Below, piece after piece: positions 11,721 to 26,767 of a stretch of DNA of 64,000 nt. The stretch is taken from contig NBBA01000007.1 in assembly GCA_002794785.1 (NCBI GenBank), forward strand, positions 496,001-560,000. The letters run 5' to 3'. Source of the stretch: Coniferiporia sulphurascens (Eukaryota > Basidiomycota > Agaricomycetes > Hymenochaetales > Hymenochaetaceae). The translations under genes were made by a program, and so were the position numbers. The notes under the pieces were generated by a model, which ran no database searches, was not told where the DNA came from, and worked only from the letters and a program-made list of their open reading frames with translations. Position 1 is the stretch's first letter. Every line of letters begins with the position of its first letter.

Positions 11721-12244
11721 ATGCAAACACAGACGCAAACACAGACGCAAGCACGAGCGCGTATCCAGATGCACGTACCCACTACCGCGCCCCGTGCCCC
11801 GTACGTGAAGAAGAAGCGCTACCAGCAGCCCAACGGCCCCGTTGCCGCCTTCCTATGGCGTGCCTACATGTGGCTCGCCACCACCATCGGCCTCAGCGTC
11901 ATGGAGCCCTGGGAGCTCGCCCTCGTCCGTGCGTTCCTCTCTTCGCCCCACCCTCAACAGTAGATTTGAAATATAAACCTCTTCCCTATCCCCTTCTGAA
12001 TTATTTGAAATTCGGATACGGATGCGAATGCACTTGTGCGCCCGCCGGCCCGCCAGTGACGGTGCTCAGCGCACTCCTCGCGCTCCTCGTGTTCGGCTTC
12101 ATCCGCCTCTTCCCGCAGTTCATCCTCACCTCGCTCTCCCGCGCGCGGTACTACCTCCTCGGTTCTGACGCCGTCGGTCGTGACTTTGCGTGGGCGCGCG
12201 GTGGGCCTGGCGCGGTTGCCGCTGTCCGTCCTGTCGAGCCCTGA
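11721..12244 (+). CDS. Small subunit of serine palmitoyltransferase (ssSPT-like)
   Basis: Two exons, 11721-11928 and 12057-12244, are joined by a 128-bp intron with borders GTGCGT and CCAG. The joined protein has about 131 residues. After a basic, repetitive N-terminus (QTQTQ) come FLWRAYMWLATTIGLSVMEP, the motif MEPWELALV, a second hydrophobic segment TVLSALLALLVFGFIRLFPQ and a polar tail. The order of aromatic amphipathic helix, (L/M)EPWE, membrane helix and FPQ closely parallels human SPTSSA/SPTSSB, which stimulate serine palmitoyltransferase, the first step of sphingolipid synthesis in the ER membrane. The match is by motif and topology; the tail of about 35 residues is longer than in animals. 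A later start at 11769 (MHVPTTAP) would remove the Gln/Thr repeat and is equally possible. Confidence 0.75.
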
Positions 12245-12675
12245 CGCCCGAGTCCGCCCGCAACCTCAGTCTTCCTGCACAAGTGGGATCGGCTTTGGAG
12301 GCGAATATATCTATCAAAGTCTGCTACAACGAACACAAACGAGATTATGACAGCCCCCCAGCCTGAGGTGAGCCTCTCCTCTGCTGCTTCGCTACTGGTC
12401 TGGAGTTCGTGTGTTGAGCTCGGACTGCGATTTCTATGTGCTACGTGTACCACTAGGTCCCTCCATTCATTTAACATGTATATCACACGCACAAAATACC
12501 ATTGAGCAATACGCACATGGGGTCCGAACCCGCATCCTGAGTGTGAACTTGCCCGAAAACATTAGTAATATTGCCTCACCGATCGCCTTAGCGTCGATCG
12601 GATCGGCCCGGCGGCACGTCCGTCGCACCCTGATCTTGCTCATCGAAACACGTAACCTCATCCGAGTCTGCAACC

Positions 12676-14017
12676 ATGAGCACGACCACGACCACAAAGA
12701 TAGAACCCGGCCGCAACCCCGTCAAGCTCGCGTTACTCCTCTGCGACACGCCCATCCCTGCCGTGCGTGCCGTGCATGGCACCTACCTTGATATCTTCCG
12801 CGCCCAGCTGCGCAACTCGTATCCGCGCCGGGAGTCCGAAGCCGAGGCTGAGGCGGCGTTCCCGTTCTCGCTAGACGGGTTCGACGTCGTTGAGGCACAG
12901 GAGTACCCCGATCTTGATCACCCGGAGGGACAGGGATACGCGGGAGTGCTTATTTCCGGATCGGGTGAGTATTATTTTCGTCTCTTGTGCTTCTTAGTGG
13001 TGGTGGTGGTGGTGGTGGTGCTGGATACGAAGCTGAATGTACATGTATGCGCATCTTTTCTCGTCACGATTCTCTGAAACTTGTGATACCGAAACATTCG
13101 GATTACGTGCGGGCGTGTGTGTACACATTGCGCCGTTGTGCGTTGCGCGATGAAGCGGCCTCGGCGTATGAGGACAAGCCCTGGATCGACAAGCTTGTCG
13201 CGTGGACGGCGCATACTGCCCAGACGCGCCCAGACATCAAGCTTATAGGTGCGTCGATGCGGTTGCCTGATAGGAGTTGAAAGTAGAAAACAACTGACAC
13301 CGCCCCCGCCCCCCTCTGGGGACGCGCGCACACGACAGGCATATGCTTCGGCCACCAGATCATCGCGCGCGCGCTGGGCGGCTCGTGCGTCCCGAACGCC
13401 GGGCGGTGGGAGATCGGCTCGTACGATGTGGACCTTACGGATGTTGGACGTGCTGTGTTTGGGACGGAGGGATCTACGATCGTGCGTTCCTTCTTTCTTT
13501 TCTTTCTCGTGTCTTTCCGCACGTTGGTTGGTTGATTGGTTGAAGCGTTTTCGCTGATACGTCGCTTCCCTGTTGCTTGCTTGCTCCGCTCGCGACGCCA
13601 GGCCATCCAACAGATGCACAGAGACCACGTTCCGACAGTCCCACCGTCCTTCCTCCTACTCGGCTCAACGCCAATCACACCTGTGCACGCGATGGTCCGT
13701 CTATACCCCTCCGCCCCTCCTTCCTCAACTCCCCCGCCTCCCTCCGCCTCCGCCTCCTTTTCCCCAGCAACCCCTCCCCAACCCCCTCCCCACCCCCGAT
13801 AGACCCCGCCCAGATCCACATCCTCACAGTCCAAGGCCACCCCGAGTTTACCACCGACATCGTGCACGCCATCGTCGCCGCGCGCTCGGGCCCGGGCGGC
13901 CCGATGGACGGGCCGGTCGCGCGCGAGGGGAGAGAAAGGGCGGAGAGGCCGCATGAGGGTGTTGGGGTCGTGGGGCGCGCGATTTGGAGGGTGTTGGGCG
14001 TGTGGGCGCCTGCTTGA
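12676..14017 (+). CDS. Class I glutamine amidotransferase-like protein
   Basis: Starts MSTTTTTKIEPGRNPVKLAL and is assembled from five exons. The GATase1 fold markers are in order: LLLCDTPIPAV, YAGVLISGSAAS, the nucleophile elbow GICFGHQ with the catalytic Cys, then HRDHV, LLGSTPITPVHAM, and QGHPEF with the His-Glu pair of the triad. Introns fall after ISGS, inside the LIG of the elbow region, after EGSTI and after HAMV. The last intron is a long pyrimidine-rich stretch (13692-13801). The C-terminal tail is charged and ends VLGVWAPA. No synthase domain is attached, so this is a stand-alone amidotransferase or gamma-glutamyl hydrolase of the GMP-synthase-like family found in many fungi. The substrate is not known. 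Confidence 0.85.
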
Positions 14018-14375
14018 GTTGATGTTATTGTACTGGGGTGTGTTTGTATGCGTATGAGTGTGAGTATGACTATGTCATACTTGTTGTTGTGTAGACAGGC
14101 GGAAGACACCACGTCCTCGAAGTCAGTCCAAATTCCGAGTTGATAAGAGAGAACGGTGTGTCATTGATTCATTACTGTAACACTCAAGGGCCCCCGAGCT
14201 ACTACGTACGTACTATCTAACCTACTTATTAAATTACTTAGTTATTATTGATTCTTTCTGCGAATATTGATTGGATATATAGCGCCTTTTTTCGATTCGA
14301 TTCGATTTGATTGTATTTCGATTCGACATTCGATTTTCGACCCCCTTCGTCACGGTAAGGCCGATCGATCCCCGT

Positions 14376-17300
14376 TCAAGATTGATGTCGACGGTCGCGG
14401 TCGTTCAGGTCGAGGTGCGGTGGTGACGCCCTCTTGACTTCTTCGTTGTTTTTCTCCTTCCCTTTCTCTTTCTCCTCCCCCTTTTTCCCGACGCCTGCGT
14501 CGCCCGAGGGGACTGTAGCGGCCTCGGTATGAATTCTAGCTCCAGCTCCGCCTCCGACTGTGGCAGCAGGGACGGCAGCTGGTGCTGTTGCTGGTGCCGA
14601 TGCCGGTGCGGGCACAGGAGCAGGTGCAGGTGCAGGCGTAGATGCACTCTGAGTCTGAGTCTGAACCTGAGGGACAGGAGCAGGAGCAGGCACGCGCGGC
14701 CCCTCACCCCTACTACCCCTACTACTACTCCCCCGACTCTGACTCCTCCCCAACCCCAACCCCTGCCCCTGCCCCTGCCCAACGTTCTGCCCAACCCTAG
14801 CAAAGTCCCCGCGCTGCGTCTTATCCGCCTTATTAAACTGCCTCCGCACCGCCGGGTGCCCGCGCGACGTGCCCGGCCGGCCAAACGTGTCCCCCTCGCC
14901 GAGTAGAGTGTTAAACGAGCACCCGCCCTCCAGGAGGAGCGCGGCGCGTCGGCATTCAGACCGGAATCGGTCGATGGCGCCGGTTGTGATCGCGCCTGTT
15001 GCGTTCTGCGTAGCGTAGGAGGTGAGTTAGCGGGATAGATGAGGGAGGGAAGGGAGCGTACCTTAGTGAGGATGAAGGGGTCGGCGACGACGAGCGCCGC
15101 TGCTGCCCACGCTGCGGGCTGCCCGCCCTCATCTGCTTCTTCCTCCACGAGCGCCTCGAGGGCGGCCTCATCCGGATCGGCATCAACTACGGGCTTGGGT
15201 TCGGGCTCGGGCTCAGGCTCGGGTACATCCTCCTCCAGCAAGCCGAGTTCAACCGCCTCTGAAGCCTCGTCCGTAAGTGGGAGCGAAGCTGCGTTCGCTG
15301 TATGTACAGGACACGACGGAATCAGCCCAAGTTATAGAACGGAACCAAAACCGAAAACATGTCACAAAACAAAAACGCGAATGTACCTTTCAAGCTGGAC
15401 GCAGCAACCCTCGCGGCATGCGCGGCGGCTTTAGCTTCCTTCGCCAGTCTCCTCTCCTCCAATTTGCGCTGGCGAGCAATGCGCTTAGCACGATTTTTCG
15501 CCTGCGCCGCGGCGGTCGCTGTGGCCGTGGCCTTTGACGCCCGCGGCACGACGCTGCCCTCCCGGATACTCATGATGTCCTGCGCGTATCTGTGCTGGTG
15601 GCCCCAGTATCTGTGGCAGAAGAATGAAATCGTTAGCAACATTCCGCTGGCGGCAGACAAACAGCAACGCACTTAAACCACCCACTTAACGCCTCCCGCA
15701 AGTCGTATTTGGCCGCGTCGGTGGGTCGCGTCCATGTAGGGCTGGCATTGAACCGGCCGTCGCACCGCACACGGTCTCCAGACTTCGCGCGCAACCAGAA
15801 GCCACCTTCCGCGGTCGAAGCCGAAGCCGTCCCCTCCGGTAGCGGAGGAAGGCCCTCCTGGAGGTTCGGGAGCAGCTCATGCAACTAGATGCAAGTGAGA
15901 AGTGAGTCAAGCTTCCTACGGCTTTCAAATCGCAGTACTTGCCTGGAGAAGACCGATCGTCATCAACGTCAGCGAGTAGCTGCTAAACGTCGCTGTCCCC
16001 ATGGCCCCGGAGGGATCGTTCAGCCCCAGCGACTTGGCCCATTTCTTGATAGTCACAACCATTGGCTGGAGCAGTGGTGACAACTCGCAGTACTTCGCAA
16101 TCATTTGGGTATTGAAGAGCCCCAGCTGGTCGTTCACGTTGATATCGCAGGTGATATGGGTGTACGGATCTTCTAGTTTCACTGCGAAGACCATTTCAAT
16201 AACATGAACGTATAAATCGAGAGACGGAACAACCTATTGGTACGGTAGCATGTACAATGACCTGGGTCACTCTGAATTTACTCCGTTCCAAATGCCGTCC
16301 CAATTGTCTAATCAAGAAAAAATCAGTCGGCTTAAATCACGGGTGCGATGCGGCCGAACTGACCTTACATTGTAAATCGCTTTGGTAGTCTTGCAATTCA
16401 GTTACCTGCACACCAGACACTGAAAATGATAATCTACTCACGCGGTAATTTGTTAAGATCGACGTCTGGTGCGAAGCCATTCATCCTATCCGGATCCTAT
16501 ATTTAGGAAATACACAGGTTAGAGGCTCCGCCACGGTCGGCATAAAGTAATAAGCTTACTAGAATGACGAGGTCGAGATCACTCGTGGGCGAGTCCACGC
16601 CATACCGCGTGCTTCCGAAGCATTCCACCCTGTATCCCTTTCCGTATTTCCGTTGTATTGCATCTTGTATTCGTTGCACGGTCTTAGATCGCGCTCTGAT
16701 CACGAAATCAGGAACTTTCGACATCTTTAATATAACCGGGTCAGTGACGTTTGCCTTGGAAGCTGCTTAAGAATCTTGTAGCTGCATACCGAATGGAAAT
16801 TGGCGGGCGCCTTCCCTTGTCCAGCACTCGAGTGATACGTACGACGCAAGCCGAAAGACGCCTTCGCGAGGATTTCCCCTCGCCCGTGTTCCCGCCTTTC
16901 GCGAGGGGTGCGTACTTCATTACCGAAAAGGTTGATAAATGAGTGTCCCTCCTTGATCGATGCCACCGCAAGGCTGGACCTCCAAATCATCACTTGTGTC
17001 GCATGCTTAGTTACGGAGTGTGCCCAATTCTACACTAGCGTCAGAATGGAAGATTTAAAAAACATGGGAACTGGCAAAGTGGGCATCACGTAGCAGTAAT
17101 TATGAGAAAACTCACATGTTGAGGAACGAATGGATCCTTTACGACCAAGGGATTAAAATCCCAAAACACAGGCTGCAACGTGGGGTTGGCATCGTGCCCT
17201 GCCTTGGTAACTTCATCGAGCAAAAACGACGCCATCCTCTCTTCATCGAGGTCGTTAAAATTGCCTTTATATCTCGTAGTCCGAGGTAAATGAACGCCAC

Positions 17301-18600
17301 TGAGGGGATCAAGGACTTCGGAGTTTGGTAGGTGTTTATTATAGGCCCAAAAGCTTTTTGATGAGAAAAGAAAATATATTAGAAGCGATAATCCGTAAAC
17401 ATCTTGCTCACTACCTGCTAATGAGATGTAATGTACGCACCTGAAGAAATCCCCTAATAGAGGAGCGGGGTTTTCCACCGTCAGTTTTCTGAACTCGGCG
17501 ATTTCAGGAAGTTTTATGCAGAAATATGCTGGCTCGCTGTCGTAATCTAATCTAGTCCAAAATGATTGCGGAAAAAATGGTTTTGGCTGAGAAGTGATGG
17601 CTTCTTCAGTCGCCAACGCCTCAGGGTTGTCTTGTGGGTCTTGGTTCTCAGGACTTTGACTTTGACCTTTAAGAATTATTAACCCATGATGCTCCTGCCA
17701 AGGATAGTGTTAGATTTCAAAAGTGCTTTCGTACGTGTAGACGACGCAAACTCACTTGGAAATAAGATAAGACAAGGAAGGCACATGCCGATGGTGAATA
17801 ATGCGAAATGCCCCATGATTGCAGCCAAGCCCAGAATACTGAAAAAACTATCCCAATTTCAGGATATCTCTCGAAAATTTCCTTGAGAAGAGTCCAACGT
17901 AGCATATGTGATGGGTGTGCTGGACTGAGATGTATTTCAGGATCATTATCACGACCCGGGTGAATCCGCAGAACTGGAGGAAGGACGCAGGACAGTGTTG
18001 AAAACGCTCTGAATGTCGACGGAAGACCTGTCTCCCCCCATGCTGGCTCTGGCTGTGAAAGCAGAGCTTCACTAAGCACACCCTTTCTGGATGGATTGTA
18101 CCCGCGTAGGTCAGGCTTGGTGTCAACTATTGTCCCCTTGTATCCATTGGCTCCCAGAAACATTGTCAACTGACTGGGTACTGTCAGCCTGAAAACGCGA
18201 GTCAGATACTTGCACTTGTTATAACTCACGTGGCATCATAAGACAATGGCAGAGGATCACTCCCAAACGATGATGGTAATCCCACCGGACGTGCTTTATC
18301 CTGACAAAAGTCAATAACGCGTCGAAAAGGTCATAAGAAGAGACCCACGACTATAACACACTCGAGAGGAGCGTGGTGAAATTTGTGTGTCCCTGCTAAA
18401 CAGCCAAAGCTGACGTCCACAAGCTCGTACTCCGCATTGTCGCCAACTGATCGAACCAGCTCTCGCAAACGCTCAAACGACTCGGAGCGTGCTTTTAGTT
18501 GGTCTTCATCGGGTTGGAAAGCCTGCACGGCGACTGCCATTAGATTTCCGCCGGCCCTGGAGCTCAAACATGCACCGACGAACCTTGAACACGGCGTCAA
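14376..18600 (-). CDS. Two-module Cid1/TUTase-family nucleotidyltransferase
   Basis: This reads as one long minus-strand gene with at least twelve exons. Module 1 (about 18600-16900) starts near MAVAVQAFQPDEDQLKARSE and has a nucleotidyltransferase-like fold without a GS motif or DxD. A helical region follows (HMLRWTLLKEIFERYPEI, ACAFLVLSYF), then a PAP-associated region (LLGDFFSFWAYN, ending VVKDPFVPQH). Module 2 starts near KVPDFVIRARSKTVQRI and is intact: CFGSTRYGVDSPTSDLDLVI gives the GS and the first two Asp, and CDINVNDQLGLFNTQMI the third. The central domain IKKWAKSLGL and YWGHQHRYAQDIMSIREG follow. The C-terminus is Pro/Ala/Gln-rich and ends DRDRRHQS. Such enzymes add U or A to RNA 3' ends. 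The join between modules relies on a 66-bp intron with GTATGC and AAAG borders that keeps the frame. If that is wrong, there are two adjacent genes. The start could be 18600 or 18541. Confidence 0.7.
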
Positions 18601-18950
18601 TGTCTGTACTGAATTTTGAATGATAATGCGGCGGCATGACGCCGTGTATATATCTGCTGAAAACGATTTGACGCGGTTTGTTCAGTGCGAAAGTGTAGAA
18701 TCCATAAACGTGTTTCGTTTGCCCAACAATGTTTGTCGAGAACGCCCGTACCAGACGCATGCGTCGTTGGTAAGAACGAAGACACAAGGAGTCCTGGGAA
18801 GCATGCGTGCATTCCCACACTGCTGTTGCTTATAGTCGTGAGAATCACATTCCATATCCAGACCATATCATTTTTCGACGCCGGGCCACTGCGACGCTCG
18901 AGGCTCTCTAACCCGGTCTTAAAATTCCAAAGGCACAAAAAGGCTCAGCA
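18601..18950. promoter_or_regulatory. Shared divergent promoter, TUTase-like gene and eIF3l
   Basis: A 350-bp space separates two start codons pointing away from each other, so both promoters must lie here or overlap the neighbouring 5' ends. I see no strong TATA box. If the TUTase gene has an upstream 5' exon, the shared part is smaller. Confidence 0.5.
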
Positions 18951-21047
18951 ATGACCGAAAGCTCGCAGCAACGCATGCCCATCTGGGCCACCGACGCCGA
19001 AATCGACGAGGACCTCCAGGATGTCGACCTAAGCCATGCCATCGGGAACTACGTGCAGACTGGTGTCTACGAGGATGGTGAGTATCACTTGAGTGCATAT
19101 ACGATTGGTGGCGGGCTCATTATCCGACAGCGCAATCGCAAATCGACAGCGCGACGCTGGCAGCGATGCAGCAGCAAATGGCACAGCAGGCAGCGTTTTC
19201 CCAGATCCCTGATGTTGTAAAAAGGGTGCGTACCGCGGCATTTAATATGCACCATGGCAATTCCAATACCTTCTCCAGTTTATCGTACATTTCCACCAAG
19301 CCGTCCTCAACAACAACCTCGAGCAAATATCCGTTGCATACGAGGGCGGCTGGAATAGACTGACAGAAAAATATTATGCCAAGACTGAGTGGCCAGAGGC
19401 AGAGGTGATCGCTCCTCTCGTCAACGATGGTACGTATCATGTGTCTTTAATGTTAGATATTGTTAGCTCACTCCTTACAGACCCCATTTTCCTTATCCTT
19501 TATCGCGAACTATACTACCGTCACGTTTATTCGCGACTTTCTCCCGACATTGACGACCGCTTCCATTCGTACGAGAACAGCTGCGAACTGTTCAACTATC
19601 TCCTAAGTGCGTCGGAGGCCGTGTATCATGAGCTTTTCTGACAGCCAGCATAGATTCTGATGGTCCCGTATCTCACGAACTTCCCGATCAGTGGTTGTGG
19701 GACATCCTTGATGAGTTCATCTACCAGTTCCAGTCCTTCTCCGTATGGCGTTCTAAGGCGAAGAACAAGACGGAGGAGGAGCTCGCGCTTCTAGCGGATG
19801 CCAGCCAAGTTTGGAGTTGCTATAGCGTACTGAACGTGCTATACTCGCTCATCCAAAAGTCAAAAATCAACGAGTACATCGATGCAACTCGGGAGGGGAA
19901 GAGTGAGGAGGAGATCAAAGCGATCGTGGGCGAGTACGGACAACGGCCGCTCTATCGCATGCTCGGATACTTCAGTATAATTTGCCTGCTGCGCGTGCAT
20001 GTGCTACTTGGCGACTTCACACTGGCACTCAAAGTGATGGAGAACGTCGAACTCAGCCAGAAGGCGCCGTTGACCCGCGTAACCGCATGTCATGTCTCGA
20101 CGTACTACTATGTCGGCTTCTGCTACATGGCACTGCGTCGCTACCCGGATGCAATCCGCATCTTCGTGTCCATTCTCAACTTCATAATGCGTATGCGCCG
20201 CTATCACACGCGATCGTACCAGTATGATCAAATCAACAAGACTGCGGACCGCATGTACGCGCTCTTTGCGCTCTGCAATGCTCTTGCGCCAAGCAGGCTC
20301 GATGACAACATCTTGAACACAGTGAAGGAGCGCTACGGTGAGCAGGTTACGCGCATGTCCCGTGGCTCCGCGGAAGAAGTGTTGCCCGCATTCGAGGAAC
20401 TTTTCGTGTACGCGTGCCCGAAGTTCATCGCAGCGAACCCGCCTCCGTTTGAGGATCCGGAGGCACTTGCTGTTTACACGGCAGACCCGCCTGCGGAGCC
20501 CGCACAGCGCCACCTCGCGCTGTTCCTCTCCGACGTGCGCGCGCAGGCAAGCGCGCCAACATTACGGAGCTTCCTCAAACTGTACACGAGTCTCGACGCA
20601 CACAAGCTTGCAAGTTTCCTTGATGCGGATGAAGAGGAGATGGTACAACAGATGATGGTGCTTAAGCAGTGCAGCCGACGTGTAGGCCGGGTCGCCACCT
20701 CCTCGGAAGGCGGACGCGGTCTCTTGGAGGGAGAGATGATCACGACTAGTGATCTAGATTTCGTCATCGACGAGGTATGATTATGATGATCATTCGCTTG
20801 ATTGACAATATCACTAACAATGATGCAGAACATGGTTCACATCGTCGAAGCGACTGTGGGGCGCCGGTACGCTGGATGGTTCATCCGTAATACAGAGCAT
20901 GCACAGCGGGTGCTTGACACCATGAAGGCTACACCGCTTCCCAAACCACCGGCAGCTCCCGCCGCTGACACCTCCGCGCCCGCTGCTTCTACCGCTCCGC
21001 CGGCAAAGGCGGGCCCAAAAGTGACCTGGGGCAAGGTCTCCGCGTAA
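18951..21047 (+). CDS. Translation initiation factor eIF3 subunit l
   Basis: Exons join to a protein of about 600 residues. It starts [20 protein letters not shown], then [28 protein letters not shown], a PCI-type helical body with [55 protein letters not shown] and [11 protein letters not shown], and the C-terminal winged-helix region with [17 protein letters not shown]. It ends with an Ala/Pro-rich tail, KVTWGKVSA. Introns follow VYED, VVKR, LVND, the NYLL stretch and DFVIDE; each junction keeps the frame with standard borders. eIF3l is a PCI subunit of eIF3, which binds the 40S ribosome during initiation. It is present in most filamentous fungi and absent from budding yeast, consistent with a basidiomycete. 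The gene is divergent from the TUTase-like gene. Confidence 0.93.
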
Positions 21048-22258
21048 TTGCGAAGTTTATAGTATTCTCTCGCATTTTACCGTTTCATATTTCGATTACG
21101 CTTGTACACCGATGTATGCATGTAGCTGTGCGTGTTTATCAGCGAGGGATCGAGCTGCAGAAAATTAGAGCATCATGGTCGTGTTATGGGTGAACTACAT
21201 GTAACAGTGGAGTAAAGGCGCATGTAACTTTCGAGCCTTCCCCTAGTCTGATCGTGCCAGACTGAGGTAGACCGTCGCGCACGCCGTACATCGTACACAA
21301 GCATAGTCGACTATGCCATCTGATCGCGAGCGCCTTTACCGGCCCTTTCATGGTCGATCATAGGACATACGTGGCGAATTGACAAGGGGAATGGTCGAGG
21401 ACGAAGTCGGAACGGTTCAGCAGGCCGCACTACTTGCGAATCTAGACTTTTGGACGCTTTGTGAGCATTGCGAGAAGCAATCATCATCGCCGAGTATCGA
21501 TAGCCTGAAGCCTCGGTGATAGATTTGTACCGAATTCAGACAATTCGCGGGGCAGAGTTGGTGCTGGCGGGTCAAATAACTCAGATCCTCCAGGATCCGC
21601 CTGGTACTACCAGTCGGCGGCCACAGATCAGAATCAGAAAATGCAACAGCGCACAGTCGCCGTTGTCAGACGGCAAACCCAAGAGGTTTAGTCGGAGTAG
21701 GGCGCCCGCAACACGAATCAGAGAACACGGCCAGCGTCCCAGTAAAGTGCGAACGATCTGGATACCTTAAATTACGAACCTTGGTCGATATCGAGATCGC
21801 ATTTGAAGATTCGATAGGATAAGTTGCGGGTGTACGAAGGGGTCAGCTCGTGATTGCTGGAAGAGGAAGAGTGGGTGCACTAGCGGACCCTGTCTTGTTC
21901 GCCGTTTCAGTCACCCGTGCATACACGCAGCCTGTTATACACAAATCAGTCATCGACCACCACTACTAGGTCCTAACAGTCACCCATCGCGCTCGTCGTC
22001 GTCACCGTCGCAGCGCTGCCGTATAGGTAACTAGCTGAATTGATAGAGATGGGCGCCGCTCTTGTTCTCATTTGAGTCTGCTTTCGTCAGATTGGCTCGC
22101 ACAGCCCGACCAGCACCGACGTGAACGGCAGATTGTTCACGGGCTTCTCTATCACTCCCCACTCTCGACTACCACCATCTCCGCATTCAAAACTGCGGTT
22201 GTGTTTAAGTAGTCTCATCTGCGACGCATTCCTCACGCCGCAAGTGCCCCTGTAGATC
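21048..22258. other. Intergenic region before the AGC kinase
   Basis: About 1.2 kb. No protein signature was recognised. The right half probably holds the promoter and 5' leader of the kinase gene: a pyrimidine-rich region from about 21960 contains several possible splice borders, so a leader intron is plausible but not shown. Confidence 0.45.
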
Positions 22259-24351
<2,093 letters not shown>

Positions 24352-26767
24352 GGACGCTCGATTATAATTCCTTTCGGCGGTTGCTTTCCATGCAACCGAC
24401 GTACGGTACCAGTTTCGACAGGCCCTTGTCGAATTATACTTATATCGCAGCATCCAACTCAGAATTGCCGACATCGAACAGTGTATCCATCCTATCGCTC
24501 GAAGATACCCTCTTTTGATACCCTTTCCTTCTTCCCAGCTGCCTTTCCCTTGCCTCCGTCCCGTCATTACGCTTTTCGTTGGTCTCTTGTCTGTTTTTCT
24601 TTACGGGGTTACGCCCTAACTCTGAGCGGGAACCATGGTTTCGGAAGCAAAGTGGGACGTGGCATATTTGTTTTGTGGTTTTAAGCACTGCAGTAGCAGC
24701 TGCGCGCCGCGGCCCGTGCTTATTTATACGGCGGTGTTGATCTTGTCCTTTTCGTTCGTCCCCTTTAAAATCATCCGCTGTGTTGTTTGTGGCTCGCCTC
24801 TATCCGACCTGTTTTCCCGTCCCTCCCGATCCCGATCCTGACCCTTGCCACCCATGTAAATGTAAGATTTGCATTCGCAGTCATGCATACACATGACAAG
24901 TATACATGTATTATTTGCAGATAGCAGATAGCACTGGCATAAGCACAACTCTTCCCTCCAAATGCTGACGGTCGGCTACTGAGACGCCCGATGTTGCAAT
25001 CGCGCCCATGGTCACCTGGTGGGCCGGTCAGAAAGTCCGACCCGAAAGTTAGCTATTGTATTTTCGAAGATTCGAAGTCGCCCCTCGGGCGTCAATGCTG
25101 CCTAGGGGTTTGCTAGTTCCTTAACGAAAGTCTTACTGGGCTCTGCGCGCGTCTGCGCGCTGGTGCTGTGTTGACGAGGACCCCGGCCTCGCCGCGGCGG
25201 AGTCTACACACGCTTCTACATGAGTCTACCTGGAGGTTAAAACTGGTAGGACGTCCCGCTCCAGCTACAATACTTCTCTTTCGACCTCGTTTGCACCCGA
25301 AGGTATAGAAAGCCGCACATACAGGCAGCAGCACCAGAAATATCGCTTTACAACTTTACACCCGTCTTTCGCGTGGCACTTGGTATATTCAGGGAGTCGG
25401 CATCGGCACGGACGAACCATAGTCGTCGAAGCGTTCCGTGACTTCTGTTGCATCACCGCGTCCTCGTGTCTCAGCTCAGTCCCCATCTTCACCCGGTGCC
25501 AGTGCAGCTCGTTCGAGAACCGAGAACCAAGCGCGCGCGGTAGCGTTGGCGCTAAAGGAAGTTGATTACATTCACTCGCACTCCTTCGTGACACGGTGCA
25601 TCCCCTGAGTAGTACCAGCGGCGTCTCGTTATTGCCGCTTTGGTGGCGTTATCTGCGCTGCTACGTCGCTACTGCTAACCAGCAGTGCAGCTTGAGAAGA
25701 AGAAATGCACGAGGACATTAATTGAGAGCGGAGTTAAATGGCGCTTAAATCCTCTCCCCACTGAATTTTCTCGAGAACGCGTGCAAGCAGACAGGGTTCA
25801 GCACAGTGTATCTAGATTCTAGAGTATTAATCTTGACTTCAATTTGGGTGAGACCAGATTCGTGGTCTGTGGCTTCGTTTGAACCTCTATTTGAGATAGC
25901 GGCGTTCTACTTCGACCAGGATCTGTCCCAATATCTGATTCCGGGAGATCCTTGGATGTAGCCTAGGTCTGACTCGGAGGGCCAGTTTTGAATTTGGTCC
26001 GAGTCACTCCGCCGCTAAGTGGTAAGTACTGCATCATAAGTTTCAGAACAAGCACCAGTTTGCCTTTTCTCGGGGTCGTATTTCGGTAATGTAGTTATTT
26101 GTTTATCCTACCGCGAAATTGGTGAATAATAATTGAGGTTATAGGGTGGGTCGGCACGACGACTCGGAGGCAACCCAAGTTGAATTGTTGCGCGTTCAGA
26201 AGACGCGACTTCATTAGATTGGAGTTACAATTGCATTTGTAATGAGATTGGACTCCGAAACTTTATTCAGGCCGTTTAATCGTAGCACATGTATTCAACA
26301 AACTCATCACTCAAGGAAAAACTCGAAGGCGCTTACTTTAAATCCTTCTTATCCAGTAAGCTTGGGTAGGGGCAGTTAAGGTTTATTCTGGCAGCTGGCT
26401 GCCACCCCCGATACTTATGATCACAACCCATGCCGATCGAAAGGGGGAAGTGATTAGGACTGCCCCAATTCTCGCAGAATCAAACGAAACTATTTCGGTA
26501 TAGGCTCCTTCTCTGTCTCTTTCATTGATTTATAACGACACATTAGATTGCCAACGACACGCAGGGTTAATTGCCGACCGGAATGTTATCGAGACCAGGC
26601 GTTTTCCAAAACAGGTAAGCGTGCTGATACGAGACGTCTGTAGCTTAGTCAGACGTGTGTGCACGAAACCTCGAGTCTGCGCGACCTCAAGCAGTTCTCC
26701 TCGTCTCTGGGTTGTTGACTTCGCATCGCCGGAATATCTCTGCCCATAGCTTGGTATCGAGGCCGCC
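24352..26767. other. Gene-poor intergenic stretch of 2.4 kb
   Basis: No gene recognised. The first few hundred bases are T-rich and probably carry the kinase 3' end. The only longer frame (25265-25594, minus) has no recognisable family features. The word GACTCGGAGG occurs twice (about 25973 and 26161). Confidence 0.5.

Noticed and set aside
12516..12535. A GGTTCG-like B-box on the minus strand, possible tRNA
   Set aside because: The T-stem pairs poorly, the conserved A in the loop is G, and no matching acceptor stem or A-box was found upstream.
14529..15434. Plus-strand reading frames opposite the C-terminal exons of the TUTase-like gene
   Set aside because: They are antisense translations of Pro/Ala-rich repeats (for example poly-Ser with Cys) and match nothing.
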